Shown here: positions 1 to 11,773 of the stretch, piece after piece | Layout: every line of letters starts with the position of its first letter | How positions within the stretch are numbered: position 1 is the first letter of the stretch | Assembly: GCA_023213315.1 (NCBI GenBank) | Contig: JAKCPI010002740.1 | Span: forward strand, 62,001 to 126,000 | Length of the DNA: 64,000 nt | Origin: Euborellia annulipes | Lineage: Eukaryota > Arthropoda > Insecta > Dermaptera > Anisolabididae | Direction of reading: 5' to 3' | Position numbers and translations under genes: made by a program | Notes under the pieces: model-generated | Told to the model about the DNA's origin: nothing | Seen by the model: only the letters and a program-made list of their open reading frames with translations | Database searches by the model: none

Positions 1-29
1 TCAACTTCGTTTTCAGAAAATATTTAAGG

Positions 30-372
30 GGGGAAGGGGCGGGTTGAAGGGTGAGCCCCCCTTCTCCCTAAACTTTAAAGAATATAAAATGTTTTATTTA
101 CATTCAAGTTATGAAGGGAAGTTTACTAGTGTCCTATGCCCTTGTATAGGTGCAAAGGGAAAACAAAATTTTGTTTTGCACATAAACAAGAGAACATAAA
201 AAACGAGTAAATCGTTTATAACTTGAATGTATAATTATCTCGTACAGTGTGTACAATCCAGTATATTTTAAATATTTTTTATTGTTTATAACAGTGTTTA
301 ATATTGAAACATTCCCGATTTCGGGCGAAGGGAGGGTTGAATTCCTATATCCCCCCTGGCTACGGCCTATCA
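30..372. mobile_element. probable hAT-like MITE remnant
   Basis: A G-run block near 30-70 and a C-run block near 345-360 flank an AT-rich centre. On the minus strand the right edge reads GGCCGTAGCCAGGGGGG, which resembles the ends of many hAT-derived MITEs. No clean target-site duplication is visible, so the boundaries and the family are tentative. The open frame inside it has no recognisable protein features. Confidence 0.35.
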
Positions 373-1764
373 ATATTATAAGATAAGCCTTTGACTGTCA
401 GACTCTTTAGAAGACTGAAATTCCGAGACCAGACTACAGTATAGATTTCGTTTACAGTACAACCCCTCTTATCCTTGGATTATCATTAATAATATAAATT
501 ACATATATTTTATATAAATTACCATTTTTTGTATTTTAATTAAACCGTGGGGAGCAACATTGTGCATTATGTTCGTTTAGACTACCTGGAGTCAAAATAC
601 AACTTTTCACAACACTTATTAGATTACACCTCAAATTTCTCAATTTTACCTATTCATCGTCAAATTGATTCTAGGGTTCTGTTGACTACGTAAAACGGCT
701 TCCACAGCTATTTTATCTAGGGCTATTGATTTTATAAAGCTTATCAATAGTTAATTCAATTTAAAAAAATTTTTAATCTGAAATTATTATTAAGCTCTGA
801 TTAAAAAAAAAATTTATCTTTCATAAATCCCATTGAGGATTTACATGTCATATCTATTTTTTTTTTAAATATATATAATTAAATTAATTAAAATAATCTT
901 TTTTTTATTTAATCACTAACGATTAACATTTTACATTTGATTTTTTTAAAAATAATTTAGATATTTAGTTCTATATTTTAAATAACGGCGGTTATAAAAA
1001 GTCAAAACATTTTTTTTTCACGCTAATGTGAGCCAGGCAATTTGGCTGTATAAAAGAGGTGTGGCTAGCATATAGGGTTTAAATTCGTTTTTGAAACTAG
1101 AAGGTATAAGGTAGGCAAACCAAATGACCAACTGACTGATTTTCCCAGATACCTCCATGTATGTTGAAATGTTTAATTCTGCGCTTGCATTGTGCGTTCT
1201 AGAGGAACTTTGGAGGGAGTTGATTATTTGAGTTTCTATCTTCTAATTAGCAAAATCCAATTTATTCATCTCATGGTTTAGGCGTAAGCGTTTATAATTT
1301 AGTGTAGATAACTTTTTAATTCACTGCCTTAATCAGCTTCTTTAAAGACATAAATTTTGTTCTTATGATGTATCTAAACAATAAACTTGTCTCAAGTCAT
1401 TTTGATCATTGTTATATAATGAAAATATAATAATAGAAAAATACTCACCAGTTTTTTTTTCAAAATTTTTTTTTTACAATTTTAAATTATTGTTATTGTT
1501 CTAAAACCTTTGAAATGTATTATTTCTATAATTAGTGTTATTTAATGATTTGGAAATTTCTCTCAATATTAATTATTTTTAATTAAAAACTTGATATTAA
1601 TATGTAAGCTTTAAACATTGGAAATAGGGTCTAACATGCCATATTTAATTTTTACCTAAAGATATAGAAAATTTGTTTTTTCAGAGTTAAAGTTTTCACA
1701 GTTGGTGATATTAAATAAAAATTATTGTTTTGGGTTAAACTGTGATTTTTACTTTTTTTGTATA
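373..1764. other. unassigned AT-rich DNA
   Basis: No gene, RNA or clear repeat was recognised. Homopolymer A and T tracts dominate. A slightly more balanced patch at about 1020-1250 has no internal copy elsewhere in the window, but nothing identifies its function. Confidence 0.5.
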
Positions 1765-1847
1765 AAGTAGAGGATGTATGGACGCAGAGACAGCAAAGAA
1801 GAAATGCTCTGAATGCTTTCATTCCGATTAATGGGCTGAAGATGGTA

Positions 1848-2035
1848 CAGTGAGCGCCACAATTAAGTCCCTCCCTGGGAGCTAGAGCCTTGAGTATATG
1901 GTATATAGTGAAATAATTTTAATGACCGAAAAGGTAAAATAAAATCTGGTACAGATGACAGAAAAGGTAAAATAAAACCTGGTACATATGATTTTATTTT
2001 ACCTTTTCAATCATTAAAATAATTTCACTATATAC
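1848..2035 (+). mobile_element. Tc1/mariner-type MITE, right end missing
   Basis: It begins TA|CAGTGAGCGCCACAATTA, the same terminal repeat as the complete copy at 26652-26877. It also shares the internal palindrome containing GAAAAGGTAAAATAAAAT. About 70 bases of the right end, including the right terminal repeat, are absent, and the sequence passes straight into the host palindrome. It carries no transposase and is a non-autonomous copy. Confidence 0.75.
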
Positions 2036-2109
2036 CTGCTGCCTCTGCCTCCATACATCCTTTACTAAATATCTACAACCACAACTCGCACCTTTATCTG
2101 CATAAAATA

Positions 2110-2157
2110 CAACGTTTCGGCCGCACATTCTGTGATCTTCTTCAGATACAATCACAA
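2110..2157 (-). ncRNA. hammerhead-ribozyme-like core (degenerate)
   Basis: On the minus strand CTGAAGA is followed about 20 bases later by CCGAAACGTT. These match the conserved hammerhead catalytic boxes CUGANGA and GAAA, with a weak CAC/GTG stem between them. Penelope-like retroelements are known to carry minimal hammerheads with this arrangement. Whether this copy could cleave is unknown. Confidence 0.4.
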
Positions 2158-2254
2158 AGCCATCTACATACTGAATCAGTATCAATCCAGTATTTTTGAA
2201 GTTGAAATCAATTAACAAATAATCATTCTAATTTAGTGATCTCAGCTAGTTTAA

Positions 2255-2370
2255 ATATCCGAATGCCGTGCTGTGGTATAGTGGTTAGGGCACAGTGAGT
2301 ACAAATCGGTGAATCCGTGGTTCAACTCCCGGCGGTACACCCTAACTTTTGTCGGATATTTAAATTAATG
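2255..2370 (+). mobile_element. tRNA-derived SINE
   Basis: The head TGGTATAGTGGTTAGGGCAC resembles an RNA polymerase III A box, and GGTTCAACTCC about 50 bases on matches the B box. Other copies occur at 4128 (minus), 4490, 24600, 24730 and 29225. The acceptor ends do not pair as in a working tRNA, so this is a retroposed derivative rather than a tRNA gene. The 3' part reads TTTGTCGGATATTTAAATTA. Confidence 0.75.
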
Positions 2371-2570
2371 AATATTAAATTGAAATCCATTATTCCACCC
2401 AATGCAACATATATAAGGAACACAAGGGAAGCATCGTCCCAGCATCCTGCTGTTCAGCTAATGACTAATACAACTAGTCAATTCTAAACTTCCTTTATCC
2501 CCATGACCTTCCGTGAATTCAACAAGCTCCCTGCATAATAAATTGAATAATAGAACGTGGCTGTAGCTGA

Positions 2571-2784
2571 TATGTTTAATAGGAAAGAGGATGCAGCCAA
2601 ATAATTGAGCCTCTATTTAGTAATAAACACTCTTTATTGGGACGTTTCGGCTGGGATCAACCCTGCCATCTTCATATGCTCTTTGAAGGCAGAGTTGATC
2701 CCACCCGAAACGCCCCAATAAAGAGTGTTTATTACTAAATAGAGGCTCAATTATTTGGCTACATCCTCTTTCCTATTAAACATA
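2571..2784. repeat. long palindrome with two hammerhead-like halves
   Basis: Two arms of about 95 bp (2571-2665 and 2690-2784) are near-exact reverse complements, from TATGTTTAATAGG inward to the CCGAAACG motif. Each strand carries a TGAAG-box and a GAAAC box separated by a short stem such as GGCAGGG ... CCCAGCC. The first catalytic C is replaced by A on the minus strand. It belongs with the palindromes at 15.8, 21.2, 27.1, 40.0 and 57.0 kb. Confidence 0.7.
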
Positions 2785-3044
2785 AACACAAGCTCCCTGC
2801 GTCTATCTTTCCCAATAGCTACAATCTTTAGACTTTCAATTCTATTCTCAACAGGTATCTTCTCAGTTCCCACAGTTGAGCTCCCCTTTTATGCTTCTCC
2901 CCCCCTTTTTTTTTTAACTATATTCTTCCTGGCTGCATGTGACCACTGGTCATTATAGTTCTTCGGATCTTATAAACCCATTAAAACAAAAAAAAAAAAA
3001 ATGTAGAACTCTAGATTTAAGACGCTTTGTGATTGTATCTGAAT

Positions 3045-3115
3045 TTGTACCCGAAGAAGGCCACAGAATGAGTAGTCGAAACTTTGTATTTTATACAAAT
3101 AAACCTCATTTTAAC
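3045..3115 (+). mobile_element. half-copy of the hammerhead-type element
   Basis: CCGAAGA followed about 20 bases on by TCGAAAC and then TTTGTATTTTATAC parallels the minus-strand copy at 2110-2157. Its translated form gives the same short peptide-like string, which shows common ancestry rather than a gene. No palindromic partner is seen. Confidence 0.45.
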
Positions 3116-3139
3116 CCAAAAACAAGAATTTTTATTTAA

Positions 3140-3735
3140 TTGCTACTCATTTATTATTTCGCCAAAATTACTTAATACTAAACAAATAACATCGAACTAA
3201 TGGTTTGGTCTCTTTACCGATATTTACTCTATTGCTAAAAAACAGGACATTTGTAGCATACAGGTGAAAAGGTGTATAATAAAACAAGAGAGAGCAAAGG
3301 ACAGAGCAGAGCAAGGTCCAGGCCAAAGCAATAGAAGAGCAATGGGGTGAGACGGGGACATCGCAGCTGGCGAACTAATTTAACATAATGTTTACATCAT
3401 CATTATTGCGGGGATTTGTTTAGGTGAAGTAGTATGTAAACCAGGGTTAATACATCCCCTTCCCCTTAACCGAATATCCAGCCAAGTGGAGGGAGGACGT
3501 TTGTTAGTCTAGGTAAATGAACACATGGAAAAGAAACGCATACAATAGTAATGCATTAATTAATATTTTAAACCATGAGATTAAACATAATTTTCAAGTA
3601 TTTAACTAATTATAATTAAATTTTCCATTGGAATAAATTTTAATAATTTCATTGAAATCAAAGTGGAAAATTAAAAAAAAAAGTTCTACTTACGCTGAAC
3701 AATTGTACTATTTTGAAAGGGACAGTACTGTCATT
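3140..3735. other. unassigned single-copy-looking DNA
   Basis: No internal copy was seen in the window. The part at about 3280-3500 is purine-rich and then more balanced in composition, and it contains TGTTTACATCATCATTATTG, which includes a forkhead-type core TGTTTAC. Nothing shows coding potential. Confidence 0.4.
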
Positions 3736-4105
3736 TTTACTTTCTCTTACCTATATATTTATTATTTAGAGAGAAAGTAATGCGATCATGTCAAAAATTC
3801 GATGTCTAGAATTTAATGGATATGCTTTGAGGTCCCCTGAATTCAAAAAATTAGATTCTGTAAATTGGTCTGTCAGTCTGTCTGTGTAAAAATGAAAAAA
3901 ATGAACTACGAGATTGAAATAGATATATAGAGATGGGTACCTTTTTCGGCAGTCAAAATAAGCTTTTAAACAAAATCGGTCAAAAAGTGCAAGTATTTTA
4001 CTGAATTATTTTTTCAATTTTTTTCGAATTTCTCAAAATCCTCTCTAACGATTTTGATTGAAATTCAAAAATCAATTATTTTTTACTTGATCTTAAAGAA
4101 GTATA
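3736..4105 (+). mobile_element. family A element, 5' part
   Basis: It starts with the family hairpin ACTTTCTCTTACC-TA-rich-GAGAGAAAGTA, then the CATGTCAAAAATTCGATGTC block and the AAAATCGGTCAAAAAGT block. It ends after TTTTTTACTTGATC and lacks the X-box and the terminal hairpin. Confidence 0.8.
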
Positions 4106-4127
4106 TTAGTAAAACAAAAGTTAACAA

Positions 4128-4225
4128 AAGTTAGGGTGTGCCGCCGGGAGTTGAACCACGGGTACACCGATACTCAGTGTGCCCTAACCACTGGACCAGA
4201 GCACGGCATTCGGTTATTTAAATTA
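4128..4225 (-). mobile_element. tRNA-derived SINE
   Basis: Minus-strand copy of the SINE seen at 2255. GAGTTGAACC is the reversed B box, and CCCTAACCACTGGACCA is the reversed A box. It is adjacent to the family A copy and to a palindrome. Confidence 0.7.
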
Positions 4226-4356
4226 GCTGAGAACGCTAAATTAGTTTTCTCGTTTCATTTGGGAAATTAATAAATAAGAAATTATATACATAATATTTAA
4301 GATAATCATATATAATAACTAAATTTAAGGTGTGGGTCTCAAGTGAAACATTTTGA

Positions 4357-4480
4357 ACAAAGGTTGTATTTATGTGGATTTCACGAGGGTAAAAAAGTAT
4401 TAACACAAATTATATCGAGTATTTAAATTTGAGTTAATACTTTTTTACCCTCGTGAAACCCACATAAATACAACCTTTAT
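4357..4480. repeat. palindrome, about 53-bp arms
   Basis: AAAGGTTGTATTTATGTGG on the left is matched by CCACATAAATACAACCTTT in reverse complement on the right (allowing one CCC/TCC difference). The arms enclose TTACCCTCGTGAAA. It is probably a foldback MITE. The flank GGTGTGGGTCTCAAG resembles the ends of the element at 5641. Confidence 0.65.
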
Positions 4481-4489
4481 ATATAATAA

Positions 4490-4560
4490 CGTACGTGGAT
4501 CCGTAGTTCAACTCCCAGCGTCACGCCCTAACTTTTGTCGGTTATTTAAATTAATAAATA
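4490..4560 (+). mobile_element. tRNA-derived SINE, 3' fragment
   Basis: Contains the B-box region AGTTCAACTCCCAGCG and the 3' tail TTTGTCGGTTATTTAAATTA. The A-box half is missing. Confidence 0.6.
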
Positions 4561-4679
4561 TTAAATTGTTTGATTTTTCTTCACTTATCTGTACTTGATT
4601 ATATATAATAATTATATATATAATTATCATCAATATTATGTATATAATTTCTTATTTATTAAATTTATTAATTGCCCAA

Positions 4680-4850
4680 ACGACAGATCTCATTACGACC
4701 ATCTAGATCCAGGCGCAATGGCTGGTTGACGGAGAAATTTGTAGCTTCGTATTTGAGTCCGATTCTCCCGAAAACTAATTTAGCGACAGTACGGTTTGGG
4801 ACTAAATGGCGTCAGATACCGAAAAAGACCTTAAACAAATAAAAAAAAAA
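4680..4850 (+). mobile_element. second SINE-like element with A-rich tail
   Basis: GCGCAATGGCTGG and GAGTCCGATTCTC resemble weak A and B boxes. A body with TAAATGGCGTCAGATACCGA and a tail ACCTTAAACAAATAAAAAAA follow. A related tail occurs at 15575-15658. Confidence 0.45.
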
Positions 4851-5640
4851 CTATTAATAAGTTTTTCATTTCCCCCAACGACTACCAACTAATTTATGCA
4901 CACTGTGGTACATGTATATCTAATTATACATGAAAAGTACCTTACTAAAGAATCACATATTCATGAAAAAATTAATTACTTCTCTTTTGATAATCTACCT
5001 GTCATCTGTTTATTTTTTTTTAAAAGATTAAAAATATAAAAAATACACTAACACAATAATAATAATAATTAAAAGTTGTTATAAAAAAACAACATTCAAC
5101 TTTCTTTTTAAATAAAAAAAAAAAAATTTACAATTTACTCTTTCAAATTGACAGACAGCTCATATAAAAATACCTAAGTAATTTCGGTTATCAATACATG
5201 TATATAATGCTAATCATTTTGTCATCAATTAAATTGTCAAAAGCAAAACATTTTAAAGGTTTTTTTTTTTTTTTTAGCAAGCAAGTTTAAGGACTATAGT
5301 GACTGAACGGCTCTCATTGGTATGGAGTGGTGGTGAAAAAAAAAAAAAAACCTTTAAAAATATTGACATATAAAATTAAAATTGACATTTTTAATATTGA
5401 AATACGTTTTTTTGATATTAAAAGAGGTTTAGAAAATATTTTTTAATTATCAAAGTAATTTTTTTTTTTACTTTAAAAAAAAAATTATTACTATATTGTG
5501 TAATTAATTAAATTTTAATAAATAAATTTTTTGTCGTTTTTTTATAATTACATCTTTTATTTAATAAACAATATATAATGTTTAGAAGATGAATGACTAA
5601 GTTGGAATTGAAAATTCTTATTATTTTTTGAAAAATAATA
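4850..5640. other. AT-rich DNA with inverted A/T tracts
   Basis: Nothing coding. At 5250-5360, TTTAAAGG plus about 16 T mirrors about 14 A plus CCTTTAAA around a 65-base spacer, so it could form a hairpin. The rest is simple A/T sequence. Confidence 0.45.
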
Positions 5641-6042
5641 TTAGGGTGCGCGTCTCGAGGTGCTAATTTTGGGAGATTCCAGCGGCCACAATTTTGAAGC
5701 TATTGACCTCAAATTTTTTTTAAATTAAAGCTATTTAAAATATCTACAAGTTATAGAAGCCCTTTTTTTGATTTTCGAAAAAATAAATTTTTTTTTTAGA
5801 TTAATTGCATTAAATAAAAGATATTTTAAAAAAATTCGCTCTATATCTTATAGATAATTATATTAGTAATCATTGTGTTAAAAATAATTAATTTTTTGCC
5901 TTTAATTAATTAGCTGGAATCTTTCAAATGAAATGGAATAAATCTCTTGTTTCCCTATGAGAAAAACTAACGCCATCTCTTGCCGCCTAGAGTAACCCGC
6001 TACTGAATCGTTTTCTAACAGTTTTTCGAGACGCTCACCTTA
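5641..6042. mobile_element. TIR element (MITE)
   Basis: The left end TTAGGGTGCGCGTCTCGA and right end TCGAGACGCTCACCTTAA are imperfect inverted repeats about 400 bp apart, with an AT-rich interior. There is no transposase. The ends sit in TA/TTAA-like sequence, so the superfamily is not decided. Confidence 0.65.
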
Positions 6043-6434
6043 ATATAAAATGTATATAATAAATAAACATCTTTCAGATCAGTCAGCTTTCCTTAATTCA
6101 TGGTTAACTGATCTAGTCTCGTTCTAATAAAAATGTGGAAAAGATATATAATTAGCAGTGGGAGTGTATAGAAATTTTGGGGTCCCTTCGGTATATGTTA
6201 ATATAATTTTGACCTTAAATGCCTTCTTTCCAAATTAATATTTCAACGATTTGAAGTTTTTTATATAATTTTTTGCTTGATCTATATCTTTTGAAGGTTA
6301 TATTATTTATACATATCAAAAAAGTCAATGATATAATAAAATATTTAATTAACTTTTTTTTTCGTAATTTCTCGTTGATTTTTTTCTATTTCTCAATTGA
6401 GTCTGATTAATTTGTCGAGGGAATTTATGTTAAT

Positions 6435-6770
6435 GTGGCAGAGGCGGCGGGTTCGAAATCTCACTGGTTAGATTGTCTCCGGAGTAAATTGGAATGGATC
6501 TGAAATCTTCCGGGATTTTAACATTCCGTCTAAAAGCAAATTGAGATCAAGCCATGGGGTCGGATTTAGGAAAAGTCGTTTCAGGGAATTGAAAAAAATA
6601 ATATTCCCGTGGCCCGTGTCCCTTGACTTGGCTTACTTGGCATAGATAAAGGCGTAGAAGTCAGCAAGGACCTAAAGTGATCTAGAAAGGACAAACGGCT
6701 TTGATCCTTTATTCCCGGTGAAAATTGACTAAATGACAGATCCATCAGGAAGAGTAGAAACTTCTGAATT
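6435..6770 (+). mobile_element. possible SINE-like or single-copy block
   Basis: A moderately GC-balanced block with a B-box-like GGCGGGTTCGAAATCTC at the start and no partner elsewhere in the window. It may be a tRNA-derived SINE with a longer body, or unique DNA. I could not tell. Confidence 0.3.
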
Positions 6771-6904
6771 TACATTTTAAACTCTTTCTATTTATTTATT
6801 TATATTATACAAATAGATTTTTATGTTTATATAAGTGAATTACATATACAACTCTTAATCAGAGATATTGTTAAATATTATTTTCTCTTAGCTACCGTAT
6901 ATAT

Positions 6905-7312
6905 GTATTATATATATATAGAAAGTATTGAATTTATGTGAAAAATTCGATATCGAGATTTTAAGGTCCCCTGAGTCCAAAAAAGTGGGACACGCACAAT
7001 GGTTTGTTTATGTGTGTGTGTGTCTTTCTATCTGTGGGATGAATTTTAAAATTTATATTTAAGTTAGGCACCTCCTTGAGGCGTTAAAAAACAAAAACGG
7101 CCAAAAAGTACTAGTATTTTACTCAAGTACTTTTTCGATTTTCTCAAAATTCACTTTAACTATTTTGATTAAAATTCAAAAATCAAATATTTTTTAGATG
7201 CTCTTTAAAATGTATATTCTCATTTTGCCTTTGAAATTGTTTGAAGCACACTTTACTTTTGTACCTCATAGGAGAAATGGTTGCCATGGTAACAAAAGAT
7301 AAATATTTTCCC
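6905..7312 (+). mobile_element. family A element
   Basis: Body present from GAAAGTATTGAATTTATG to GTTGCCATGGTAAC (7280-7293) and ATATTTTCCCA. It lacks the terminal hairpin because the CRE-motif segment is joined at about 7313. Confidence 0.8.
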
Positions 7313-7620
7313 ATTTTAAAGTGAAACTTTTATTTGATCCTCTCAAATTTTTTCGCTCTTCTATCAGCATGTCGCGTTACAAGCCGTGACGTCAAAGGCC
7401 GTCACGGCCACAAGCCATGACGTCACAAGCCGTGACGACAAAAATAGGAAAGTTGAAAATTAATATATATGACTAATTATAAAAAAAGTAATTGTGAGAT
7501 TTAATTATTCAAATTTAAAATAATTTAAAATGATTCAAATCTTCAATTGCTAAATAAATATTGTTCTCAGTTTTTAACATGCGTCTATTGATTTCCCATT
7601 TTCCAATTATTAAGTTAATA
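7313..7620 (+). repeat. CRE-motif segment, copy 1
   Basis: Begins GTGAAACTTTTATTTGATCC and holds a cluster of CGTCACGGC/TGACGTCA motifs, with full palindromes at 7387-7394 and 7418-7425. It then runs through an AT-rich part to CTCAGTTTTTAACAT. The same segment lies in opposite orientation at 16203-16498. TGACGTCA is the CREB/ATF consensus; any function is inference. Confidence 0.7.
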
Positions 7621-7654
7621 TTAAAAACCCGATTTTAATACACTTAATTGAATA

Positions 7655-8700
7655 ATTTTACTTTCTCTTAGCCTATATATGAAATATATAGAGAGAGAAA
7701 GTATTGCGATCATGTCAAAAATTCGATGTCGAGATTTTGATGGATATACATGTTTTGAGGTCCCCTGAGTCCAAAAAAAGTGGGTCCCGCAAATTGGTCT
7801 GTGTGTATGTATGTGTGTGTGTGTGTATGTATGTATGTGTGGACAGATTTTTAGCATGAAGGAATTGAGCTACCGGATTGAAATTTTATATTTAACTTAG
7901 GTACCTTCCCACACGCTCAAAATAAGCTTTTGAACAAAATCGGCCAAAAAGTACTAGTACTTTACTGATGTACTTTTTCAGTTTTTTTCGATTTTCTCAA
8001 AATTCCCTCCAAGGATTTTTTTTAAAATTCATAAATTAACTATTTTTTAGATGCTCTTTAAAATGTATATTCTCATTTTGCCGTTGAAATCTTCTGAAGA
8101 CCACTTTACTCTTGTTCTTCATAGGAAAGATAGAACTGGTTGCCATGGTAACGGAATTTAAATCTTTTTCTTTTTATTAGATTAAAAATCAATTATTATT
8201 TAAATTCCCATTTATTTTTTTTTTATTTCTGTTTTAATTGTTTCAAAGAAAACATATATATATATCTCTCCCACTTGCAAACATTATCGTCTCTCTCTAC
8301 TCTTTTTAAATTCCCTTTCCACCTTATCTTCGCATAGAAATAATGTTAATTTCCTATAGGGATTTGTATGTTAATTTCGATTCAAAAGGGGGTCCCCTTT
8401 GGAACTTTTTACGCATTTAAAATTTTTTTTTCCAATTCTTATGAAATTTTGTATTTATTTACGATTCTATATTGTGTATAAAATGTCCAAATATGAGATT
8501 AAAATTTTGAAAAATAACCATAGTTTATTTGAAGCAGTCAACATTTAAAATGCAAGTTTGAAACAAAGGTGCTATCGGAAACGAAATATATCTCGACACA
8601 AAAAATCTGGTGTGACCAGCACAGTGCGCAACTTTCTCTTACCGAAGGGTAAGAGAAAGTTGTGTGCTGTGCGCCAGTCACACCAGATTTTTTTGAAAAT
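7655..8700 (+). mobile_element. family A element, long variant
   Basis: A full family A copy from ACTTTCTCTTAGCC to the terminal hairpin at about 8600-8690. It carries an extra block of about 400 bp (8180-8580) between the X-box (8139-8152) and the hairpin. The extra block is shared with 16525-17555. That pair is a lineage of the family or a segmental duplication. Confidence 0.85.
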
Positions 8701-8769
8701 TTTCAGTTAAACGCCTACGATCCGAAAAAAAGTTTCACTTGCATCGTGGTTTCATACAACCACACAATT

Positions 8770-8912
8770 ATTTTTATATATATTACATCTTGAATTCTAA
8801 TATATCGACGGAAACTAAATATATATCGACAAAAAACTGATGAGACAATCATAGTATACAATTTTCATTTACTGAAGTTAAGTGAAAGTTGTGCGTCCAG
8901 TAACACCAGATT
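8770..8912 (+). mobile_element. family A 3' fragment
   Basis: TTACATCTTGAATTCTAATATA, the ATATATCGACA box and a degraded terminal hairpin ending AACACCAGATT. Only the last 140 bases of the family are present. Confidence 0.65.
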
Positions 8913-10255
8913 AAAAAAAAAATCGTCTTTTGATTCCACCTCCTCTCCTTCTACAATAAGCAATCAAGCAAAAAAATATTTTTATATTCGAAGGCAGACC
9001 GCGTGGTCTAGTATTTTTAAAAATTGAACTCTAAATGTATTTGTCTAAAGAATTAATTTAATTTGTAAATCGCTTAAAAATAAATTTTAAAAGCTTCTTT
9101 GAGAGTAAAATAAATATTTCTAATTTTTAATATTAATTATAAATTATTTATTAAAATTGATTCTCCTCTCATCTCAACCTTCTAAAAAATTAATTTTTAA
9201 AATTGTAATAACTAAAAAACATGGCCAATTAACATTTCATATAAAATTTTTGAAATCTCACCTCAACATAAAAAAAGAGATTGTGGGAGGGAGAAATGAC
9301 GTTGTTAAAAGGATTTCCACCGAAAGCTAAAAAAAAAAACTTTGTTCCTTATAATTTAATTAAAACAAAAAATATGTCTAATCTCTTTTAACAGGATAGT
9401 ACAAAAAAAGTGGAACATTGACAATGATTAGAAGAGTTGTCCCTATAATTAATATCACAGTACAAAAAATAGTATAAAGGGAAGCTTATGGATTTGCATA
9501 CAAAAGCGATGTCCATTTATGCTCCACTAAATTACTATCAACATAGTCTAACTCAAAAAAAATTTTTTTTCAATTATAATAATAATATTTATGTTATTAA
9601 ATAAACTTATTAATTAAGTGGAAAACTTTCCAATTCCTTTTTTTTTTTTACAAAAATAATGGAATACAAAGTGGAGAACTTTCCAATTTCTGTGTTGGTC
9701 CAATTTTACGATGATGATGATGATAAATTTCAATTATTAACCGTGTACACATATAATTTTTAAGAGAATAAAATTTCTCATTTAAATTATTTTCAGATAA
9801 GATTTTTTGCTTCATTTTCTTTAAGTATTGAGATTTTCTAATATTAATAAATGATGTATTCAGGCCCCCTCCCCTCCCCCCGATCCATTTTAAATTTCAC
9901 GTTAAAAGAAAAAAATTGCCCTCATGGAGATGGGGACGGGGGGGGGGGGGGCATGAAAAATACGCCAATATTGCGGTTACTAATTTTTTTTTTTTCCCCA
10001 GTGAAGTGAATCTTTAAATAATTTATTATTAATTTCAAATAAAAAAATTGATTATTTTTTCAAAAAAATTATTTTAATTTCCTTTTACCGATTTAAAAGA
10101 AAATAAACGGAATTAAAATTAAATAATAATTTTTATTTCTTATGTGCCCAGTTTTGATTTGCGCTTCTGGCGCCCTTAACTCTAAAACCGGCCCTCCTTA
10201 TAGTAATCTCGAAAATTCATCTATGGACTGTTTATTTTAATAGTGGTGTAAGTCC

Positions 10256-10292
<37 letters not shown>

Positions 10293-10639
10293 GATATCAC
10301 ATAATTGATGCTTAAATTAATGTAAATTTTTTATGTATTAATATAACTGGCTAGTGGTAAATTTCTTTAAAAATTCACATGTTTTGTACAATTTAAAATT
10401 GGTCGGTACATAGATATTTTAATAAACAGATATGCTAACCTTTCATTTTCTCGAAACAATAGAAAATGGACTTGCACCACTTTCAAAATAAATACCAGCC
10501 TTTAAAATACAAAATATTTTTCAAGAATGGCACTACTATAGTTTTTAAGTAACCTTTTCAATTAAATTCAAATAATGTCTGGCTATAAAACTTTTGACTC
10601 TTTTAAGAGATTACAATCCTCCATACAAATATCAACTTA
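8913..10639. other. unassigned AT-rich DNA with MITE scraps
   Basis: Mostly A/T-rich sequence. C-run and G-run blocks at about 9863-9955 and a GCGCCCTTAACTCTAAAACC block at 10150-10200 resemble ends of degraded hAT-type MITEs. A run of about 30 A lies at 10258-10288. No gene found. Confidence 0.4.
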
Positions 10640-10910
10640 GTATAGGCAGATAGATTAAAGTGTTTTTTTGCCGTATTGGAATGGCTGCCATCAGCCTTCT
10701 CCAATTGCTATTAACAGATCGTTTCCGGACAGGAGTGGGGTTGAGCCAAAGGGGTGCAATTGGTTTGGTTCTCTTTTACCCCCTGAGTCCTTCGACCAAC
10801 GAAACCACAACAAACTTAATCGTATCTCGATGAAAGCAAAACTCCCTCATTTTGTTCGTTCTCTCATTTTGTTACTCTAATACAGTTGGTCTTAACCGGT
10901 TGTAGACAAG
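10640..10910. other. single-copy balanced-composition block
   Basis: About 45% GC in AT-rich surroundings, with no copy in the window. It includes GGAATGGCTGCCATC and the sequence AACCGGTT, the Grainyhead-type core, near 10895. Frames are short and unconvincing. It may be a conserved regulatory block or an exon; comparative data would be needed to say which. Confidence 0.3.
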
Positions 10911-11268
10911 AAAGAACTCCTCCAAATAAAAGTTTTATTAAAAAAAATAAATACTTGGAAAAGTTTTAATGAAAATTAATTTTTAAAATTCTAAATATAA
11001 TAAGTTTTAGAAAGAAAACACCTTACAATTAAATAAAATTAAAAATTTTAATAGAAATCTCTTTAAGATATTTTCGTCTTGAGTATAAAATGTATTAGGT
11101 TCAAATTTGGCAGGATTTAAGCCATTTATGCTTAATGGACTTTAAATAATCTACTTATATGAAATCGGGCAAGAGTTTCTAATTAAAGTCAAAGCTCTAA
11201 AGATGTTTACTTGGTGCGAGTTTTCTCGAAATGTAATTGTATTAAAATATTAGTCAAAAACTTAAAAA

Positions 11269-11299
<31 letters not shown>

Positions 11300-11773
11300 C
11301 ATATATTTATATATTATTTTGATATTTTAATTGAAAGTTGTTTAAAAAGAGAGAGTAATCCGATTTAAAAAAAAAAAATACTTTTATTTAATTTTGAAAA
11401 ATTAAAATTCTTTGATTGTTTAACGCCAAATGGAGTTGCATTTTTTCGTGACATTCAATTTCCAAATTTTACGTAAAAATAGAACAGAAACATTTGAAAT
11501 GTTAAAAAAAAAGAGTCTGTCTCAGAAAAGCTTTATAAAGATTCAATAAAAAAAAAACAAGAAAGAATAAAAATAAACAGAAACAAATAGAAAGGGAAAA
11601 AGGTGAAATCAATCCACAGGTAAAGTGACTCGTCTTACATTAAACTCACCATCTTCAATTTAAAGCTTAAATAAATTTCAAATTGAATGACACTTTTCTT
11701 TTCGTTCACACAAAAAACACCAATTAGGCCTATAAAGAAAAAAAAATCTATTTTTAATATTATAAAGTTCACA
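10911..11773. other. unassigned AT-rich DNA
   Basis: Long A tracts and a TA microsatellite at about 11278-11300. No gene or clear repeat recognised. Confidence 0.5.

Larger units (their letters stand above)
1765..2200 (-). mobile_element. palindromic Penelope/hammerhead-type element split by a mariner MITE
   Basis: The left arm (about 1765-1800) and right arm (about 2036-2075) are imperfect reverse complements sharing GGATGTATGGA-type sequence. They are separated by a mariner-type MITE that begins at 1848. The right part continues on the minus strand into a CTGAAGA ... GAAAC core, as in the other palindromic elements of this window. The element is therefore older than the MITE inside it. Assignment to a Penelope-like source is inferred from the core motif only. 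Confidence 0.5.

Noticed and set aside
2270..2345. Functional tRNA gene
   Set aside because: A and B boxes are present but the acceptor stem does not pair and multiple dispersed copies exist, so it is a SINE. The same reasoning applies to 24730-24800, 32950-33030 and 46248-46330.
7387..7425. CRE motif cluster as a proven cAMP-responsive enhancer
   Set aside because: The motif matches the consensus, but it lies in a repeated segment with no adjacent gene, so function is not claimed.
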